DNA from: AG-12 sp027319585
GTDB lineage: Bacteria; Chloroflexota; Dormibacteria; Aeolococcales; Bog-877
Assembly: GCA_027319585.1 (NCBI GenBank)
Contig: DAHVMY010000020.1
Span: forward strand, 1 to 33,560
Direction of reading: 5' to 3'
DNA: 33,560 bases
How positions within the stretch are numbered: the stretch's first letter is position 1; each line of letters begins with the position of its first letter. This document shows, piece after piece, positions 21,448 to 30,599 of the stretch. The position numbers and the translations under genes were made by a program. The notes under the pieces were generated by a model. It did not search any database. It was not told the DNA's origin and saw only the letters and a list, made by a program, of their open reading frames with translations.

Positions 21448-22889
21448 TGGCCGCGGACTGGGGGCCGCAAGCGGAGCATCAGGGCCAGCTCTTCGTAGGA
21501 GGAGAGTTTCGCCCTCCCCACTCGAAGGCTCGGCTGGCGGTCAGCGAGGCGTCCACAGGCTCGACCCTGGCCGAGGTCCCTGACGCGGACGCAGCGGATG
21601 TGATGTCCGCGGTGAGCGCAGCTCGGCAGGCGTTGGACGATTGGGCCGCCACGCCGCCCCGCTTTAGGTCCGCCCTGCTCTTCCAGATCGCGGAGGGCAT
21701 CCGGGCCAGGTCCGAGGACTTCGCGCAGACGATCGCCCGCGAGGTGGGGACCCCGATCCGACAGTCGCGAGCGGTCCAGGTGGGCAATCCGGTCGCGATC
21801 ACCGACCACATCGCCAGTGTGTTGAACGATTACCAATTCGAGGAGGAGATCGGCAACTGCCTGGTGGTCAAGGAGCCAGTTGGGGTCGTGGGCGCCATCA
21901 CCCCCTGGAACTACCCACTGCAACAGGTGATGGCCAAGGTGGCCGGGGCGCTGGCGGCGGGGGCGACGGTGGTGCTCAAGGCCAGTGAGGTGGCGCCCCT
22001 CACCGCCATCATGCTCGGCGAGCTGGCAAGCTCGTCGGGGCTGCCCCCCGGGGTCCTCAACGTCATCGTTGGACGCGGCCCCACCGCCGGCGAGGCGCTG
22101 GTCGCCCACCCCGACGTCGACCAGATCTCCTTCACCGGATCGACCAGGGCCGGCAGGCGGATCTCGGAGCTGGCCGCGGCCCAGGTCAAGCCGGTGACGC
22201 TGGAGCTCGGGGGCAAGTCGGCAAGCCTGGTGTTGGAGGACGCGGAGCTCGAGAAGGCCGCCAAGTTCGCGGTCTACAACGCGTTCCTCAACTCCGGCCA
22301 GACCTGCACCGCGCTCACCCGTCTGCTGGTTCCCGCCCGGATGGCCAGCGCGGCGGTGGAGGTCGCGGTCGCCACGGCTGAGAAGCTGGCACCGGGTGAC
22401 CCCCTGGACGAAGCGACACGCCTGGGACCTCTGGCATCGCAGGCGCAGTTGGAGCGGGTGCGGGGGTACATCGCCAAGGGGATAGCCGAGGGCGCCCGTC
22501 TGGTCTCGGGAGGAGCGGAGCCGCCGAAGGGGCTGGCCGGGGGGTTTTTCGTCCAACCGACCGTCTTCGCCGAGGTTCGGCCTGAGATGGTGATCGCCCA
22601 GGAGGAGATATTCGGCCCTGTGCTGTCGGTGATCTCCTATGACAGTGAGGAGGAGGCGGTGACGATCGCCAACGGCACCCCTTACGGCCTCGCGGCGGCG
22701 GTGTGGTCCGGCGACCGGGACCGGGCCATCGCCTTCGCCCGCCGGCTCCGGGCGGGGACCGTCGAGGTCAACGGTGGCGCCTTCAGCACGGCAGCGCCAT
22801 TCGGCGGGGTCAAGCAGTCCGGGCATGGCAGGGAGTTCGGCCGCCATGGCATGGAGGAGTTCCTGGTCCCCAAGTCGCTGCAGCTGTGA
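21444..22889 (+). CDS. NAD(P)+-dependent aldehyde dehydrogenase
   Basis: The protein has 481 residues, full length for the ALDH superfamily, which oxidises aldehydes to carboxylic acids. Motifs are complete: TPWNYPLQ (oxyanion Asn near 155), the FTGSTRAGRRI nucleotide-binding loop, ELGGKS with the general-base Glu near 254, and NSGQTCTA with the catalytic Cys near 287. The later EEIFGPVLSV and FGGVKQSGHGRE motifs are also present. The start ATG overlaps the preceding stop in ATGA, and the stop overlaps the next start in GTGA, so the three genes are likely made in fixed ratio. The substrate is not determinable; the thioesterase and redox neighbours suggest an acyl or stress-derived aldehyde, which is inference. 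Confidence 0.95.
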   Translation: MMAADWGPQAEHQGQLFVGGEFRPPHSKARLAVSEASTGSTLAEVPDADAADVMSAVSAARQALDDWAATPPRFRSALLFQIAEGIRARSEDFAQTIAREVGTPIRQSRAVQVGNPVAITDHIASVLNDYQFEEEIGNCLVVKEPVGVVGAITPWNYPLQQVMAKVAGALAAGATVVLKASEVAPLTAIMLGELASSSGLPPGVLNVIVGRGPTAGEALVAHPDVDQISFTGSTRAGRRISELAAAQVKPVTLELGGKSASLVLEDAELEKAAKFAVYNAFLNSGQTCTALTRLLVPARMASAAVEVAVATAEKLAPGDPLDEATRLGPLASQAQLERVRGYIAKGIAEGARLVSGGAEPPKGLAGGFFVQPTVFAEVRPEMVIAQEEIFGPVLSVISYDSEEEAVTIANGTPYGLAAAVWSGDRDRAIAFARRLRAGTVEVNGGAFSTAAPFGGVKQSGHGREFGRHGMEEFLVPKSLQL

Positions 22890-23353
22890 GCGACCCCGGT
22901 GGAGGCCCTTCCGGGTTGGACTCCCTTGCCATCGGGTTCGACGGCCACCTGGGGACGGAGATAGTCCTGGCCTCCCCTGAGGAGGTGCGGCTGCGACTCC
23001 AAATCGGGGCCAGGCACCGGCAGCCGTACGGCGTCGTTCATGGCGGCGTCTGGGCGTCGCTGGCCGAGACCGCTGCCTCGATCGGAGCCGCCCTCAACAG
23101 CGGTCGACCGGTGGTCGGCCTAGAGAACCACACCAGCTTCCTCCGGGCCATCCGGGGTGGCTCGGTTGTTGCCACCGCCCACCCGGTCCACCCCGGCAGG
23201 ACCAGCCAGGTGTGGGAGGTCTCGATCCACCGCGAGCCGGAGTCCGGGAGCGGCGACGACCGGCCGGTCTCGAGATCGGTGGTGCGGTTGCACGTGCTGG
23301 CGCCGGGGGCCCTGGTGGCCGGGCAACCGCCGCTCCCGAACCAAGCGGTCTGA
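22886..23353 (+). CDS. PaaI-type hotdog-fold thioesterase
   Basis: The protein has 155 residues. It is a hotdog-fold acyl-CoA thioesterase relative with the family segment GVVHGGVWASLAETAAS, where the HGG and downstream acidic residue form the active-site helix. NHTSFLRAIRGGSVVATAHPVHPGRTSQVWEV follows in broken segments typical of PaaI. The GTG at 22886 overlaps the aldehyde dehydrogenase stop (GTGA). It is the last gene of the trio and is followed by a hairpin. The acyl-CoA substrate is not known. Confidence 0.88.
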   Translation: MSDPGGGPSGLDSLAIGFDGHLGTEIVLASPEEVRLRLQIGARHRQPYGVVHGGVWASLAETAASIGAALNSGRPVVGLENHTSFLRAIRGGSVVATAHPVHPGRTSQVWEVSIHREPESGSGDDRPVSRSVVRLHVLAPGALVAGQPPLPNQAV

Positions 23354-23366
23354 GCTGACGTCGTCG

Positions 23367-23395
23367 GGAGGTGTGGCTGTGAGCTCGCCACCTCC
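23367..23395 (+). terminator. Hairpin after the thioesterase gene
   Basis: GGAGG plus TGGC (23367-23377, with a 2-nt bulge) pairs with GCCA plus CCTCC (23387-23395) around a 9-nt loop. The hairpin starts 13 nt after the stop. No U-tract follows. It separates the operon from the K+ channel gene. Confidence 0.5.
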
Positions 23396-23442
23396 TCCCC
23401 GGCACGGGTTGTGCTGGGGCCAAAGGCCGGTTACATAGATTC

Positions 23443-24456
23443 ATGACCGGAGACCCCAGCCGCCACCACCCCATCTGGCGCTTCCGCTACCCGCTGGCAG
23501 TGGTCCTACTGGTGCTGGTGGGAGGGACTTTGGGCTACATGCTCATCCAGGGCTGGGATCCGCTGGACAGCTTCTTCATGACCGTGATCACGGTCAGCAC
23601 CGTGGGGTACCAGACCGTCCACCCCCTGTCCGCCGGGGGCAAGCTGTTCAGCATTCTGCTGATCCTGGTCGGGGTCGGAACTATGCTGTACGCGCTCGGG
23701 CTGTTCGCGGAGCTGCTGAGCGACGGCCAGCTGGCCAAATGGAGGCAGGCGCGCAGATTGGAAGCCGAGGTAGCCGCGCTCAGCGACCATTACATCATCT
23801 GTGGATACGGGCGGATCGGGACCCGGGTGCTGGTCGAGCTGGAACGCAGCGGGGTGCGCCACATAGCCATCGACCAGACGCCCGAGGCCGTCGGCCGGCT
23901 GCGCCGCGAGGGGCGTCTCTTCCTGGAGGGCGACGCCGCCTCTGAGGAGGTCCTGCGGCAGGCCGGAGTGGAGCGGGCCCGCGGTCTCATCTGCGCGGTG
24001 GACTCAGACGAGCGAGCGGTCTACATCACCCTGACCGCTCGCTCCCTCAATCCGACGCTCTACATCATCGCCCGCGCGGGACAGCCGGAGTCCCTGCGGC
24101 GCCTGGAGCTCGCGGGGGCCAACCGGGTCATCTCTCCCTACCGGATGGCCGGCCACCGCATGGCCGAGATGGCGCTGCGTCCGGCGGTCCTGGAGGTGAT
24201 GGACACCCTGAGCCAGGCTGGGAGTGAGATCGGGGTCGAGGAGATGGTGGTCCCGGAGGGCTGGGCGAAGGCAGGCTCCACACTCGCGCAATCGGGTCTC
24301 CTAGAGCCGGGGACGGCGCGCCTGCTGGCCCTCAGACGGCCTCCCGGGTCGCTCTTCATAGGCCCTGGGCCCACTCAGGATGTTCAGGCCGGGGACCTGC
24401 TGGTGGTGCTGGGCTCCACCGGGGAGATCGACCGAACCGCGTCCCTGCTGCGCTGA
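23443..24456 (+). CDS. Two-TM potassium channel with TrkA-N and TrkA-C domains
   Basis: The protein has 337 residues. Two membrane helices (about 17-35 and 66-90) flank a pore helix and the selectivity filter TVGYQT (residues 53-58). A cytoplasmic RCK/TrkA-N domain follows, with the Rossmann motif GYGRIGTRV near residue 120 and SDERAVYITLTARS. A TrkA-C domain ends the protein (LVVLGSTGEI). The order Ion_trans_2, TrkA-N, TrkA-C is a standard ligand-gated K+ channel, with nucleotide or ion gating through the RCK domain. The ATG at 23443 has no Shine-Dalgarno; TACATAGAT just upstream may include a -10, so leaderless initiation is possible. A role in K+ homeostasis is expected from the family. 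Confidence 0.93.
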   Translation: MTGDPSRHHPIWRFRYPLAVVLLVLVGGTLGYMLIQGWDPLDSFFMTVITVSTVGYQTVHPLSAGGKLFSILLILVGVGTMLYALGLFAELLSDGQLAKWRQARRLEAEVAALSDHYIICGYGRIGTRVLVELERSGVRHIAIDQTPEAVGRLRREGRLFLEGDAASEEVLRQAGVERARGLICAVDSDERAVYITLTARSLNPTLYIIARAGQPESLRRLELAGANRVISPYRMAGHRMAEMALRPAVLEVMDTLSQAGSEIGVEEMVVPEGWAKAGSTLAQSGLLEPGTARLLALRRPPGSLFIGPGPTQDVQAGDLLVVLGSTGEIDRTASLLR

Positions 24457-24478
24457 GGGCCTGTACCGAGCCGCGACA

Positions 24479-24501
24479 GCGCCGGACCCGGGCAGCGGCG
24501 C
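24479..24501 (+). terminator. Possible hairpin after the K+ channel gene
   Basis: GCGCCG (24479-24484) and CGGCGC (24496-24501) form a 6-bp stem with an 11-nt loop, 22 nt after the stop. This is weak evidence in such GC-rich DNA. The rest of the gap to 24707 holds no recognisable gene. Confidence 0.25.
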
Positions 24502-24707
24502 CCGCACTAGCTTCTGGATGCGCACCAACTGCGGCTGCTGCCATGTGTGTGGGTGAGCTGAAGGCGTGGACGAGAGATGCAGAGCCGCCTGTTGGAAACG
24601 AGGCCAGGCCGAGGCCCCGCTTTGTCCCGACGTGCCCCGCTGCCCAGTGCGGGATGCCAAAATGAAGCCTTCGGTGGCGCCTACTCACCTGAGGAGGATG
24701 AGGACAA

Positions 24708-25259
24708 GTGACCAAGACCGCGCCCGACGGCACCCGCATCCTGGGCAGCCTGCGATCGGTTGATGGAAGAGGCGCCGTGCGCCTGGAAGACCGCTTCGAC
24801 ACGGACATCGACAACCTGTGGTCGGCGATCACCGATCCTGGCCGCCTCGGCCAGTGGCATGCAAAGGTGGAAGGGGACCTCCGGCCCGGCGGAACGTTCC
24901 GCTTGCTCGTGGAAGCAGATGACTGGGAGGGCAATGGACGCGTGGAATTGTGCGCGCCCCCGAAGCGGCTGGTGGTGAAGACGCGAGAATCGGAGGAGTC
25001 CTGGCACAAGGGTCAAGGCGTGCCGCCGTTCGATGAGAGCGTCGAGGCCACTTTGACTGCCGAGGGCGACCGGACCGCGATGGTCGTTGAGATCGGGAAC
25101 TTGCCGCTCGACCCGCTTCCCTACTATGGGGCTGGGTGGCAGATCCACTTCGAAAGGCTTTCCGCGTACCTCGCAGGAGGTGAACTCCACGATGCCAATG
25201 GGCGTTGGGATATCCTCGTGCCTGCCTACCGGGACTTGGCCGCTGAGATCGTCAAGTAG
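24708..25259 (+). CDS. SRPBCC/AHSA1-type START-fold protein
   Basis: The protein has 183 residues in the SRPBCC superfamily, a hydrophobic-ligand-binding helix-grip fold. Typical AHSA1-like segments are FDTDIDNLWSAITDPGRLGQWHAKVEG, where DPxxLxxW is the hallmark, and LRPGGTFRLLV. WQIHFERLSAYLAGG lies in the long C-terminal helix. The GTG at 24708 follows a GAGG-rich stretch. It stands alone, with intergenic DNA on both sides. Relatives include Hsp90 co-activator-like and toxin-resistance proteins; no specific ligand can be given. Confidence 0.85.
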   Translation: MTKTAPDGTRILGSLRSVDGRGAVRLEDRFDTDIDNLWSAITDPGRLGQWHAKVEGDLRPGGTFRLLVEADDWEGNGRVELCAPPKRLVVKTRESEESWHKGQGVPPFDESVEATLTAEGDRTAMVVEIGNLPLDPLPYYGAGWQIHFERLSAYLAGGELHDANGRWDILVPAYRDLAAEIVK

Positions 25260-25266
25260 CGCCAGC

Positions 25267-25294
25267 ATTTCGGTCCTATCGCCGGATTTCGGTC
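25267..25294. repeat. 9-bp direct repeat downstream of the SRPBCC gene
   Basis: ATTTCGGTC occurs at 25267-25275 and again at 25286-25294, a 19-bp period just after the SRPBCC stop. Two spaced copies could be a regulator binding site or a chance repeat. Confidence 0.3.
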
Positions 25295-25686
25295 TGTAGT
25301 CGGGCCTGACCAGCGGAGGGGACAGGTGTGCCGCGTGCCGGGCGGCCCGGCCAGTCCCGCGTGGAGTGACCGCTGGCGACGATCACTGCTCCCGGCGGAT
25401 GCGGCCAGTTGCGTTCATGACCGACGGGGTCCAGCTTCTGTCCGCCGACCTCATCATCACCAACACCAAGCTCTGCCCCGGCGTCCTGCCCCCTCCCTCC
25501 ATCTGTCTAGCGCCGTGGGGCCACATCAGTGGCGCCATCGCCGACACCGGTCGGCAGCGGCACTCCGCAGCACGCCGGGACCGCGCTCAGCGGCCACACT
25601 CCCTTCTATTGAACTCAGTTCTGACACCCGTCGACTCCAGTGGCAGGATCGACCGGAGAGTGTCCCCGGTTGGGAGGTGGCAGAAG
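25295..25686. other. Leader region of the MFS transporter gene, no gene assigned
   Basis: The MFS frame is open upstream for a further 107 codons from 25366, but those residues are not MFS-like. One short stretch in that frame (LLSADLIITNTKL, about 25438-25476) loosely resembles the N-terminal strand of amidohydrolases. No other part of such a gene is visible. No promoter or riboswitch was recognised. Confidence 0.4.
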
Positions 25687-27180
25687 ATGGACTCTGCGGT
25701 GGAGCGGCGCGGACACGATCCGGTGAGGACGCTGGTGCCAGCCCGGATGGACCGGCTCCCCTGGACCCGGTTCCACTGGATGATCGTGGTGGGGCTGGGA
25801 GTTTCCTGGATCCTGGACGGCCTGGAGATCCAGATCGCCTCCAGCGTCAGCCCGGTCCTCCAGCATCACTCCACCCTGGGGTTGAGCACCGCCGAGGCGG
25901 GTCTGATCGGGAGCGTGTACCTGGCGGGCGAGGTGGTCGGAGCGCTGGTGTTCGGAAGGCTCACGGATTGGCTGGGGCGCAAGCGGCTCTTCATCTGGAC
26001 GTTGGGGATCTACCTGCTCGCCAGCGGCATCTCCGGGCTCTCCCCCACCTTGTGGTTTTTGCTGCTGTTCCGCTTCATCGCCGGTACCGGCATCGGCGGT
26101 GAGTACACCGCCATCAACTCGGCCATCGACGAGCTCATCCCCTCGCGGTATCGGGGGCGCACCGACATCGCCATCAACGGGACCTACTGGGCGGGTGCCC
26201 TGATCGGTTCGGTGGGCACCCTGTTCCTGCTCAACCCCCACCTGTTGCCGATCAATTTGGGCTGGCGGATCGGCTTCTTCATCGGTCCGGTGATCGGGTT
26301 GATCATCATCTACATCCGCCGCCACATCCCGGAGAGTCCCCGCTGGCTGATGACCCACGGCCGTCAGGCGGAGGCCGAGGCGACCGTGGATCAGATCGAG
26401 GCCGGATTGGAGCGGCACGGGGTGAAGCTGGACCCGGTCCCGGAGGACCAGGCGATCGACGTGGCCTACCGCGGCCAGGTCTCCTACTTCCAGATCGCCC
26501 GGACGATGTTCCGGGACTATCCGAGCCGCTCGGCGCTGGGTTTCTCGATGATGGTCACCCAGTCGTTCCTCTATAACGCCATCTTCTTCTCGTATGCCCT
26601 GGTGCTGACCCATTTCTACAAGATCCCCGAGGATCAGACCGCCTACTTCTTCATCCCCTTCGCGATTGGGAACCTGATCGGACCGCTGGTGCTGGGACCG
26701 CTGTTCGACACCGTCGGCAGGCGGCGCATGATCATGCTCACCTACTGCGTGAGCGGGGTGGTGCTGGCGATATCTGGCGCGCTGTTCGACGCCGGGGTGC
26801 TCAACGCCGTCACCCAGACCATCTTCTGGTGCGTCACCTTCTTCTTCGCCTCCGCGGGCGCGTCCTCGGCCTACCTCACGGTCAGCGAGATCTTTCCGCT
26901 GGAGCTGCGCGGGCAGGCGATCTCCTTCTTCTTCGCGATCTCCCAGCTGGTCGGTGGTGTCGGGGCCCCAGTCCTGTTCGCCAGCCTGGTGGGGTCGGGG
27001 CACAACCCCGGGCCGCTGACGATCGGTTACTACGTGGGTGCGTCGGTGATGTTCGTAGGCGGGGTCATCGCCTGGTTCATCGGCGTCAACGCGGAGCGAC
27101 AGTCGCTCGAGAATGTGGCCAGGCCACTGTCGGTGGTCGACCGTCCGGCCCGGACTCGGCCCGACGAGGTCACGGCGTGA
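25687..27180 (+). CDS. MFS metabolite:H+ symporter-type transporter
   Basis: The protein has 497 residues with about 12 hydrophobic helices. The signature loop between helices 2 and 3 is FGRLTDWLGRKRLF, and a matching motif in the second half is FDTVGRRRMIM. GIGGEYTAINSAIDEL and RGRTDIAINGTYW are typical of the sugar/metabolite:H+ symporter group. The RHIPESPRWLMTHGR loop after helix 6 is a strong marker of this group. The ATG at 25687 follows GGGAGG. A universal stress protein gene starts 56 bp downstream. The substrate, likely an organic acid, aromatic acid or sugar, is not determinable. Confidence 0.93.
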   Translation: MDSAVERRGHDPVRTLVPARMDRLPWTRFHWMIVVGLGVSWILDGLEIQIASSVSPVLQHHSTLGLSTAEAGLIGSVYLAGEVVGALVFGRLTDWLGRKRLFIWTLGIYLLASGISGLSPTLWFLLLFRFIAGTGIGGEYTAINSAIDELIPSRYRGRTDIAINGTYWAGALIGSVGTLFLLNPHLLPINLGWRIGFFIGPVIGLIIIYIRRHIPESPRWLMTHGRQAEAEATVDQIEAGLERHGVKLDPVPEDQAIDVAYRGQVSYFQIARTMFRDYPSRSALGFSMMVTQSFLYNAIFFSYALVLTHFYKIPEDQTAYFFIPFAIGNLIGPLVLGPLFDTVGRRRMIMLTYCVSGVVLAISGALFDAGVLNAVTQTIFWCVTFFFASAGASSAYLTVSEIFPLELRGQAISFFFAISQLVGGVGAPVLFASLVGSGHNPGPLTIGYYVGASVMFVGGVIAWFIGVNAERQSLENVARPLSVVDRPARTRPDEVTA

Positions 27181-27236
27181 TCAACTCGGACGCCGCCAAG
27201 CGTCCCAGCCGCACGGGTGAGCGCGGGAGGTGAACC

Positions 27237-27725
27237 ATGACTGAAATCGGCAGGAGCACCGCCTGGTCTCCCACCGGGCGCGATGATCGTCCGGTGGTGG
27301 TGGGGATCAGCAGGGAGAGCGGCTCGGTCACCGCGCTGACCTGGGCCTGGCACGAGGCCCAACTCCGCCAGGTGCCTCTGGTCGCCGTCACAGCCTGGCG
27401 CCCGCCGCTGCCCAGCCCGGGGCCATCTCCGAGGCCCGGAGTCACCCCGATGTCTTCGGAGGAGGTCCACCGCGAGGTCACCGAGGACCTCGACCGCCTG
27501 ATCCATCGGGTTTTGGGGACGCATCCCGAGATCAAGACGATGGTGATAAAGGGTGGCACCACCAGCGCCCTGATCAAGGCTGCGGTCGGCGCCCAGCTGC
27601 TGGTGCTGGGTCCGCCTCAGCCCAACCGGGCGGCTGGGCTCGTCACCGGGCGCCGGGTGCACCGGCTCACCACCACCGTCGCCTGCCCGGTGGTGGTGAT
27701 GCCGCTGGCGACCAACCTGGTCTGA
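27237..27725 (+). CDS. Universal stress protein (UspA) family protein
   Basis: The protein has 162 residues. It has the UspA fold start (RPVVVGISRESGSVTALTWAWHEA), a GGTTSALIKAAVGAQLLVLG stretch, and a final TTTVACPVVVMP strand. The ATP-binding GxxGxxxx(S/T) motif reads GPPQPNRAAGLVTGRRVHRLTTT, which departs from the usual G-2x-G-9x-G(S/T), so ATP binding is uncertain. The ATG at 27237 follows a GGGAGG. It is probably cotranscribed with the MFS gene. It ends 15 bp before the convergent ppdK stop. Confidence 0.88.
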   Translation: MTEIGRSTAWSPTGRDDRPVVVGISRESGSVTALTWAWHEAQLRQVPLVAVTAWRPPLPSPGPSPRPGVTPMSSEEVHREVTEDLDRLIHRVLGTHPEIKTMVIKGGTTSALIKAAVGAQLLVLGPPQPNRAAGLVTGRRVHRLTTTVACPVVVMPLATNLV

Positions 27726-27740
27726 GGCCGGCCTTACCCA

Positions 27741-30440
27741 TCAGGCGTCCCTGGCCTCCCCGGTTGCCAGCCGCGCCTGGGCCGCGGCCAGGCGTGCCCC
27801 CGGCACCCGGAAGGGGGAGCACGACACGTAGTCCAGGCCCAGTCTCTCGCAGATGGCGATGGACTGGGCGTCACCGCCATGCTCGCCGCAGATCCCCACC
27901 TCCAAGTCCGCTCGCGCCTGGCGCCCCTCGGTGACCGCATAGCCCATCAGGCGACCAACGCCGTCGGCATCCAGATGCTCGAAGGGATTGGCAGGCAGGA
28001 TGCCGTCCTTCACGTAACGGCCGAGGAACTTGCCCTCGGCGTCATCGCGCGACACGCCGTAGGTCATCTGGGTCAGGTCGTTGGTGCCGAAGGAGAAGAA
28101 CTGCGCGTGCTCCGCGATGGCCCCCGCGGTCAGCGCGGCGCGCGGAACCTCGATCATGGTGCCGACCTTGATGTCGAAGCGCACGCCCTGCTCGCGGGCC
28201 ACCAGCTTCAGGGTCCCCTCGATGGTCAGGCGCGAGCGGCGCAGCTCCTCCGCGTGCCCCACCAGGGGAACCATGATCTCCGGGACCGCCTTCTTGCGAC
28301 GCTTGCGCAACTCCGCGGTCGCCTCGGCGATGGCGCGCACCTGCATCTCGATGATCTCCGGGAACAACAGTCCGAGCCGGCAGCCGCGCAATCCCAGCAT
28401 GGGATTCTGTTCGCGCAACTCCTCCACCGCCCGCAGCATCCGCTCGGCCCGCTCCAGCTTCTTGCCTGACTTCTTCTGATCCCGCAGCCGGGTAACCTCG
28501 ACCAGCAGCTGGTCGTGATCCGGGAGGAACTCATGCAGCGGCGGGTCGATCAGACGAATGATCACGGGCAGGCCATGCATCGCCTCCAGGATGCCCAGGA
28601 AGTCGCTGCGCTGGAAGGGCAGCAGCTCCGCCAGCGCCGCCCTGCGCTCCCCCACCTCCTGGGCCAGGATCATGCGCTGGACGTGGGGCAGCCGATCCTG
28701 CTGCATGAACATGTGCTCGGTGCGGCAGAGGCCGATCCCCTGGGCGCCGAACTCACGGGCCCGGCGGGCGTCCTCCGGGGTATCGGCGTTGGCATAAACC
28801 CGCAGCCGCCGCACCTGATCGGCCATGGTGAGCAGCCGCTCCAGGTCCCCCGAGACCCCAGCCTCCACCGTGGGGACCGCCCCCTCGATCACCCGGCCGG
28901 TGGTGCCGTCGATGGTGAAGACATCCCCCTCCTTCACCACCACGCCGCCCGCCTCGAAGCGCCGCTTGACGAGATCCACCTTCAGGTCCTCGGTCCCCGC
29001 GACACAGGGCTTTCCCATTCCCCTCGCCACCACCGCCGCGTGCGACGTGCGCCCGCCCCGGGAGGTGAGCACCCCCTCGGCGGCGATCATGCCGTGCACG
29101 TCATCCGGGTTGGTCTCGATCCGCACCAGGATCACCTGCTTTCCCTGCGCGGCCATCTGCTCCGCACGGTCGGCGTCGAAGACCGCCGCGCCGGTCGCGG
29201 CGCCAGGGGAAGCCGCGAGCCCGGTCGCGAGCACCTTCACCTTCGCATTGGGGTCGATGGCACGGTGGAGCAGGTGGTCCACCTGCTCCGGCTCCACCCG
29301 GCGGAGCGCCTCCTCCTTGGTGATCAGCCCCTCCCCAACCATGTCGACGGCGATCTTGACCGCCGCGGCCGCCGTCCGCTTGGCGGTCCTGGTCTGGAGC
29401 ATGTAGAGCCGGCCCCGCTCAATGGTGAACTCCATGTCCTGAACGTCGCGGTAATGGTGCTCCAGCCGCTCCGCGATCTTGGCGAAGTCCGCATACACCT
29501 CCGGCAGCGCCCTCTCCAGGGTGGCTATGGGTTGAGGTGTGCGGATTCCCGCGACCACGTCCTCCCCCTGGGCATTGAGCAGGTACTCCCCAAAGAGGCG
29601 GTGTTCCCCGGTCGCGGGGTCACGGGTGAAGGCTACGCCGGTGCCAGAATCGTCACCCATGTTGCCGAACACCATCGCCTGCACGTTGACCGCGGTCCCC
29701 AGGGTGTGGGGAATGTTATTGAACTCGCGGTAGGCGATCGCGCGCTTGCCGTTCCAGGAGTCGAACACCGCGGCAATCGCCTTGGTCAGCTGGTCCCACG
29801 GATCCTGGGGGAACGGTTCTCCGGTGTGCTCTTCGACGGTCCGGCGGAATTTCAGCGCCAGCTTCTTGAGCGCTGCCGGTTGCAGCTCCGCGTCACTCGT
29901 GGCCTTGGCAGCACGCTTGGCCGCTTCGAGCTCGCGGTCGAAGAGCTCGGCGTCCAACCCCAATACGATTCGTCCATACATCTGGATGAAGCGCCGGTAG
30001 GCGTCGAGCGCGAAGCGCTCGTCGTTGGTGCGGCGCGCCAGCCCCTGCAGGGTGGTCTCGTTCAACCCCAGGTTGAGGACGGTGTCCATCATGCCCGGCA
30101 TTGAGAAGGCCGCCCCCGACCTGACCGAGACCAGCAGCGGATTCTCCGGATCGCCCAGGCGCTTGCCGGTGCGACGTTCCAACTCGTTCAGGTGGACGCG
30201 GACCTCGTCGAGCATCCCATCGGGGAACCCCCCGGTACCCAGGTAGGCGAGACAGGCCTTGGTGGTGATCGTGAAGCCCGGTGGCACCGGCATCCCGGCG
30301 CGGGTCATCTCCGCCACCCCCGCGCCCTTGCCACCCAGGAGGTCGCGCATCTGGGCAGACCCCTCCTCGAAGTCGTAGACGTATTTGATGCCGGCCCGAT
30401 TGGTGGACGGGGAACTCGTCTTGACCGCGGTCTTTGCCAT
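27741..30440 (-). CDS. ppdK: Pyruvate, phosphate dikinase
   Basis: The protein has 899 residues, full length. PPDK reversibly converts ATP, phosphate and pyruvate to AMP, PPi and phosphoenolpyruvate through a swinging phosphohistidine. The N-terminal ATP-grasp domain starts with YVYDFEEGSAQMRDLLGGKGAG. The phosphohistidine site GGRTSHAAVVARGMGKPCVAG is broken here as TSHAAVV near residue 460. The C-terminal TIM barrel has GLCRTEHMFM and the catalytic cysteine in GICGEHGGD near residue 850. The ATG at 30440 follows a strong GGAAGGAGG; a longer frame upstream lacks it. The gene is divergent from the ABC exporter. In soil bacteria PPDK commonly supports gluconeogenesis. Confidence 0.96.
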   Translation of the reverse strand: MAKTAVKTSSPSTNRAGIKYVYDFEEGSAQMRDLLGGKGAGVAEMTRAGMPVPPGFTITTKACLAYLGTGGFPDGMLDEVRVHLNELERRTGKRLGDPENPLLVSVRSGAAFSMPGMMDTVLNLGLNETTLQGLARRTNDERFALDAYRRFIQMYGRIVLGLDAELFDRELEAAKRAAKATSDAELQPAALKKLALKFRRTVEEHTGEPFPQDPWDQLTKAIAAVFDSWNGKRAIAYREFNNIPHTLGTAVNVQAMVFGNMGDDSGTGVAFTRDPATGEHRLFGEYLLNAQGEDVVAGIRTPQPIATLERALPEVYADFAKIAERLEHHYRDVQDMEFTIERGRLYMLQTRTAKRTAAAAVKIAVDMVGEGLITKEEALRRVEPEQVDHLLHRAIDPNAKVKVLATGLAASPGAATGAAVFDADRAEQMAAQGKQVILVRIETNPDDVHGMIAAEGVLTSRGGRTSHAAVVARGMGKPCVAGTEDLKVDLVKRRFEAGGVVVKEGDVFTIDGTTGRVIEGAVPTVEAGVSGDLERLLTMADQVRRLRVYANADTPEDARRAREFGAQGIGLCRTEHMFMQQDRLPHVQRMILAQEVGERRAALAELLPFQRSDFLGILEAMHGLPVIIRLIDPPLHEFLPDHDQLLVEVTRLRDQKKSGKKLERAERMLRAVEELREQNPMLGLRGCRLGLLFPEIIEMQVRAIAEATAELRKRRKKAVPEIMVPLVGHAEELRRSRLTIEGTLKLVAREQGVRFDIKVGTMIEVPRAALTAGAIAEHAQFFSFGTNDLTQMTYGVSRDDAEGKFLGRYVKDGILPANPFEHLDADGVGRLMGYAVTEGRQARADLEVGICGEHGGDAQSIAICERLGLDYVSCSPFRVPGARLAAAQARLATGEARDA

Positions 30441-30599
30441 CGGCTGATGCCTCCTTCCCTGGATCGCTACTTCGAGTGTACGTGAGCCCGTGGGGATGGC
30501 GGCAGCCTTCACTTAAGATCGAGACGCACGGCTCCCGATGGCGGGGCCGGGCTTGGTGATCCGCGTTTCGTCCAACCGCCGAGGGGAAACATCCGCTTC

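Noticed and set aside
25366..25686. 107-residue N-terminal extension of the MFS transporter
   Set aside because: The residues are not MFS-like, and a good ribosome site (GGGAGG) precedes the ATG at 25687.
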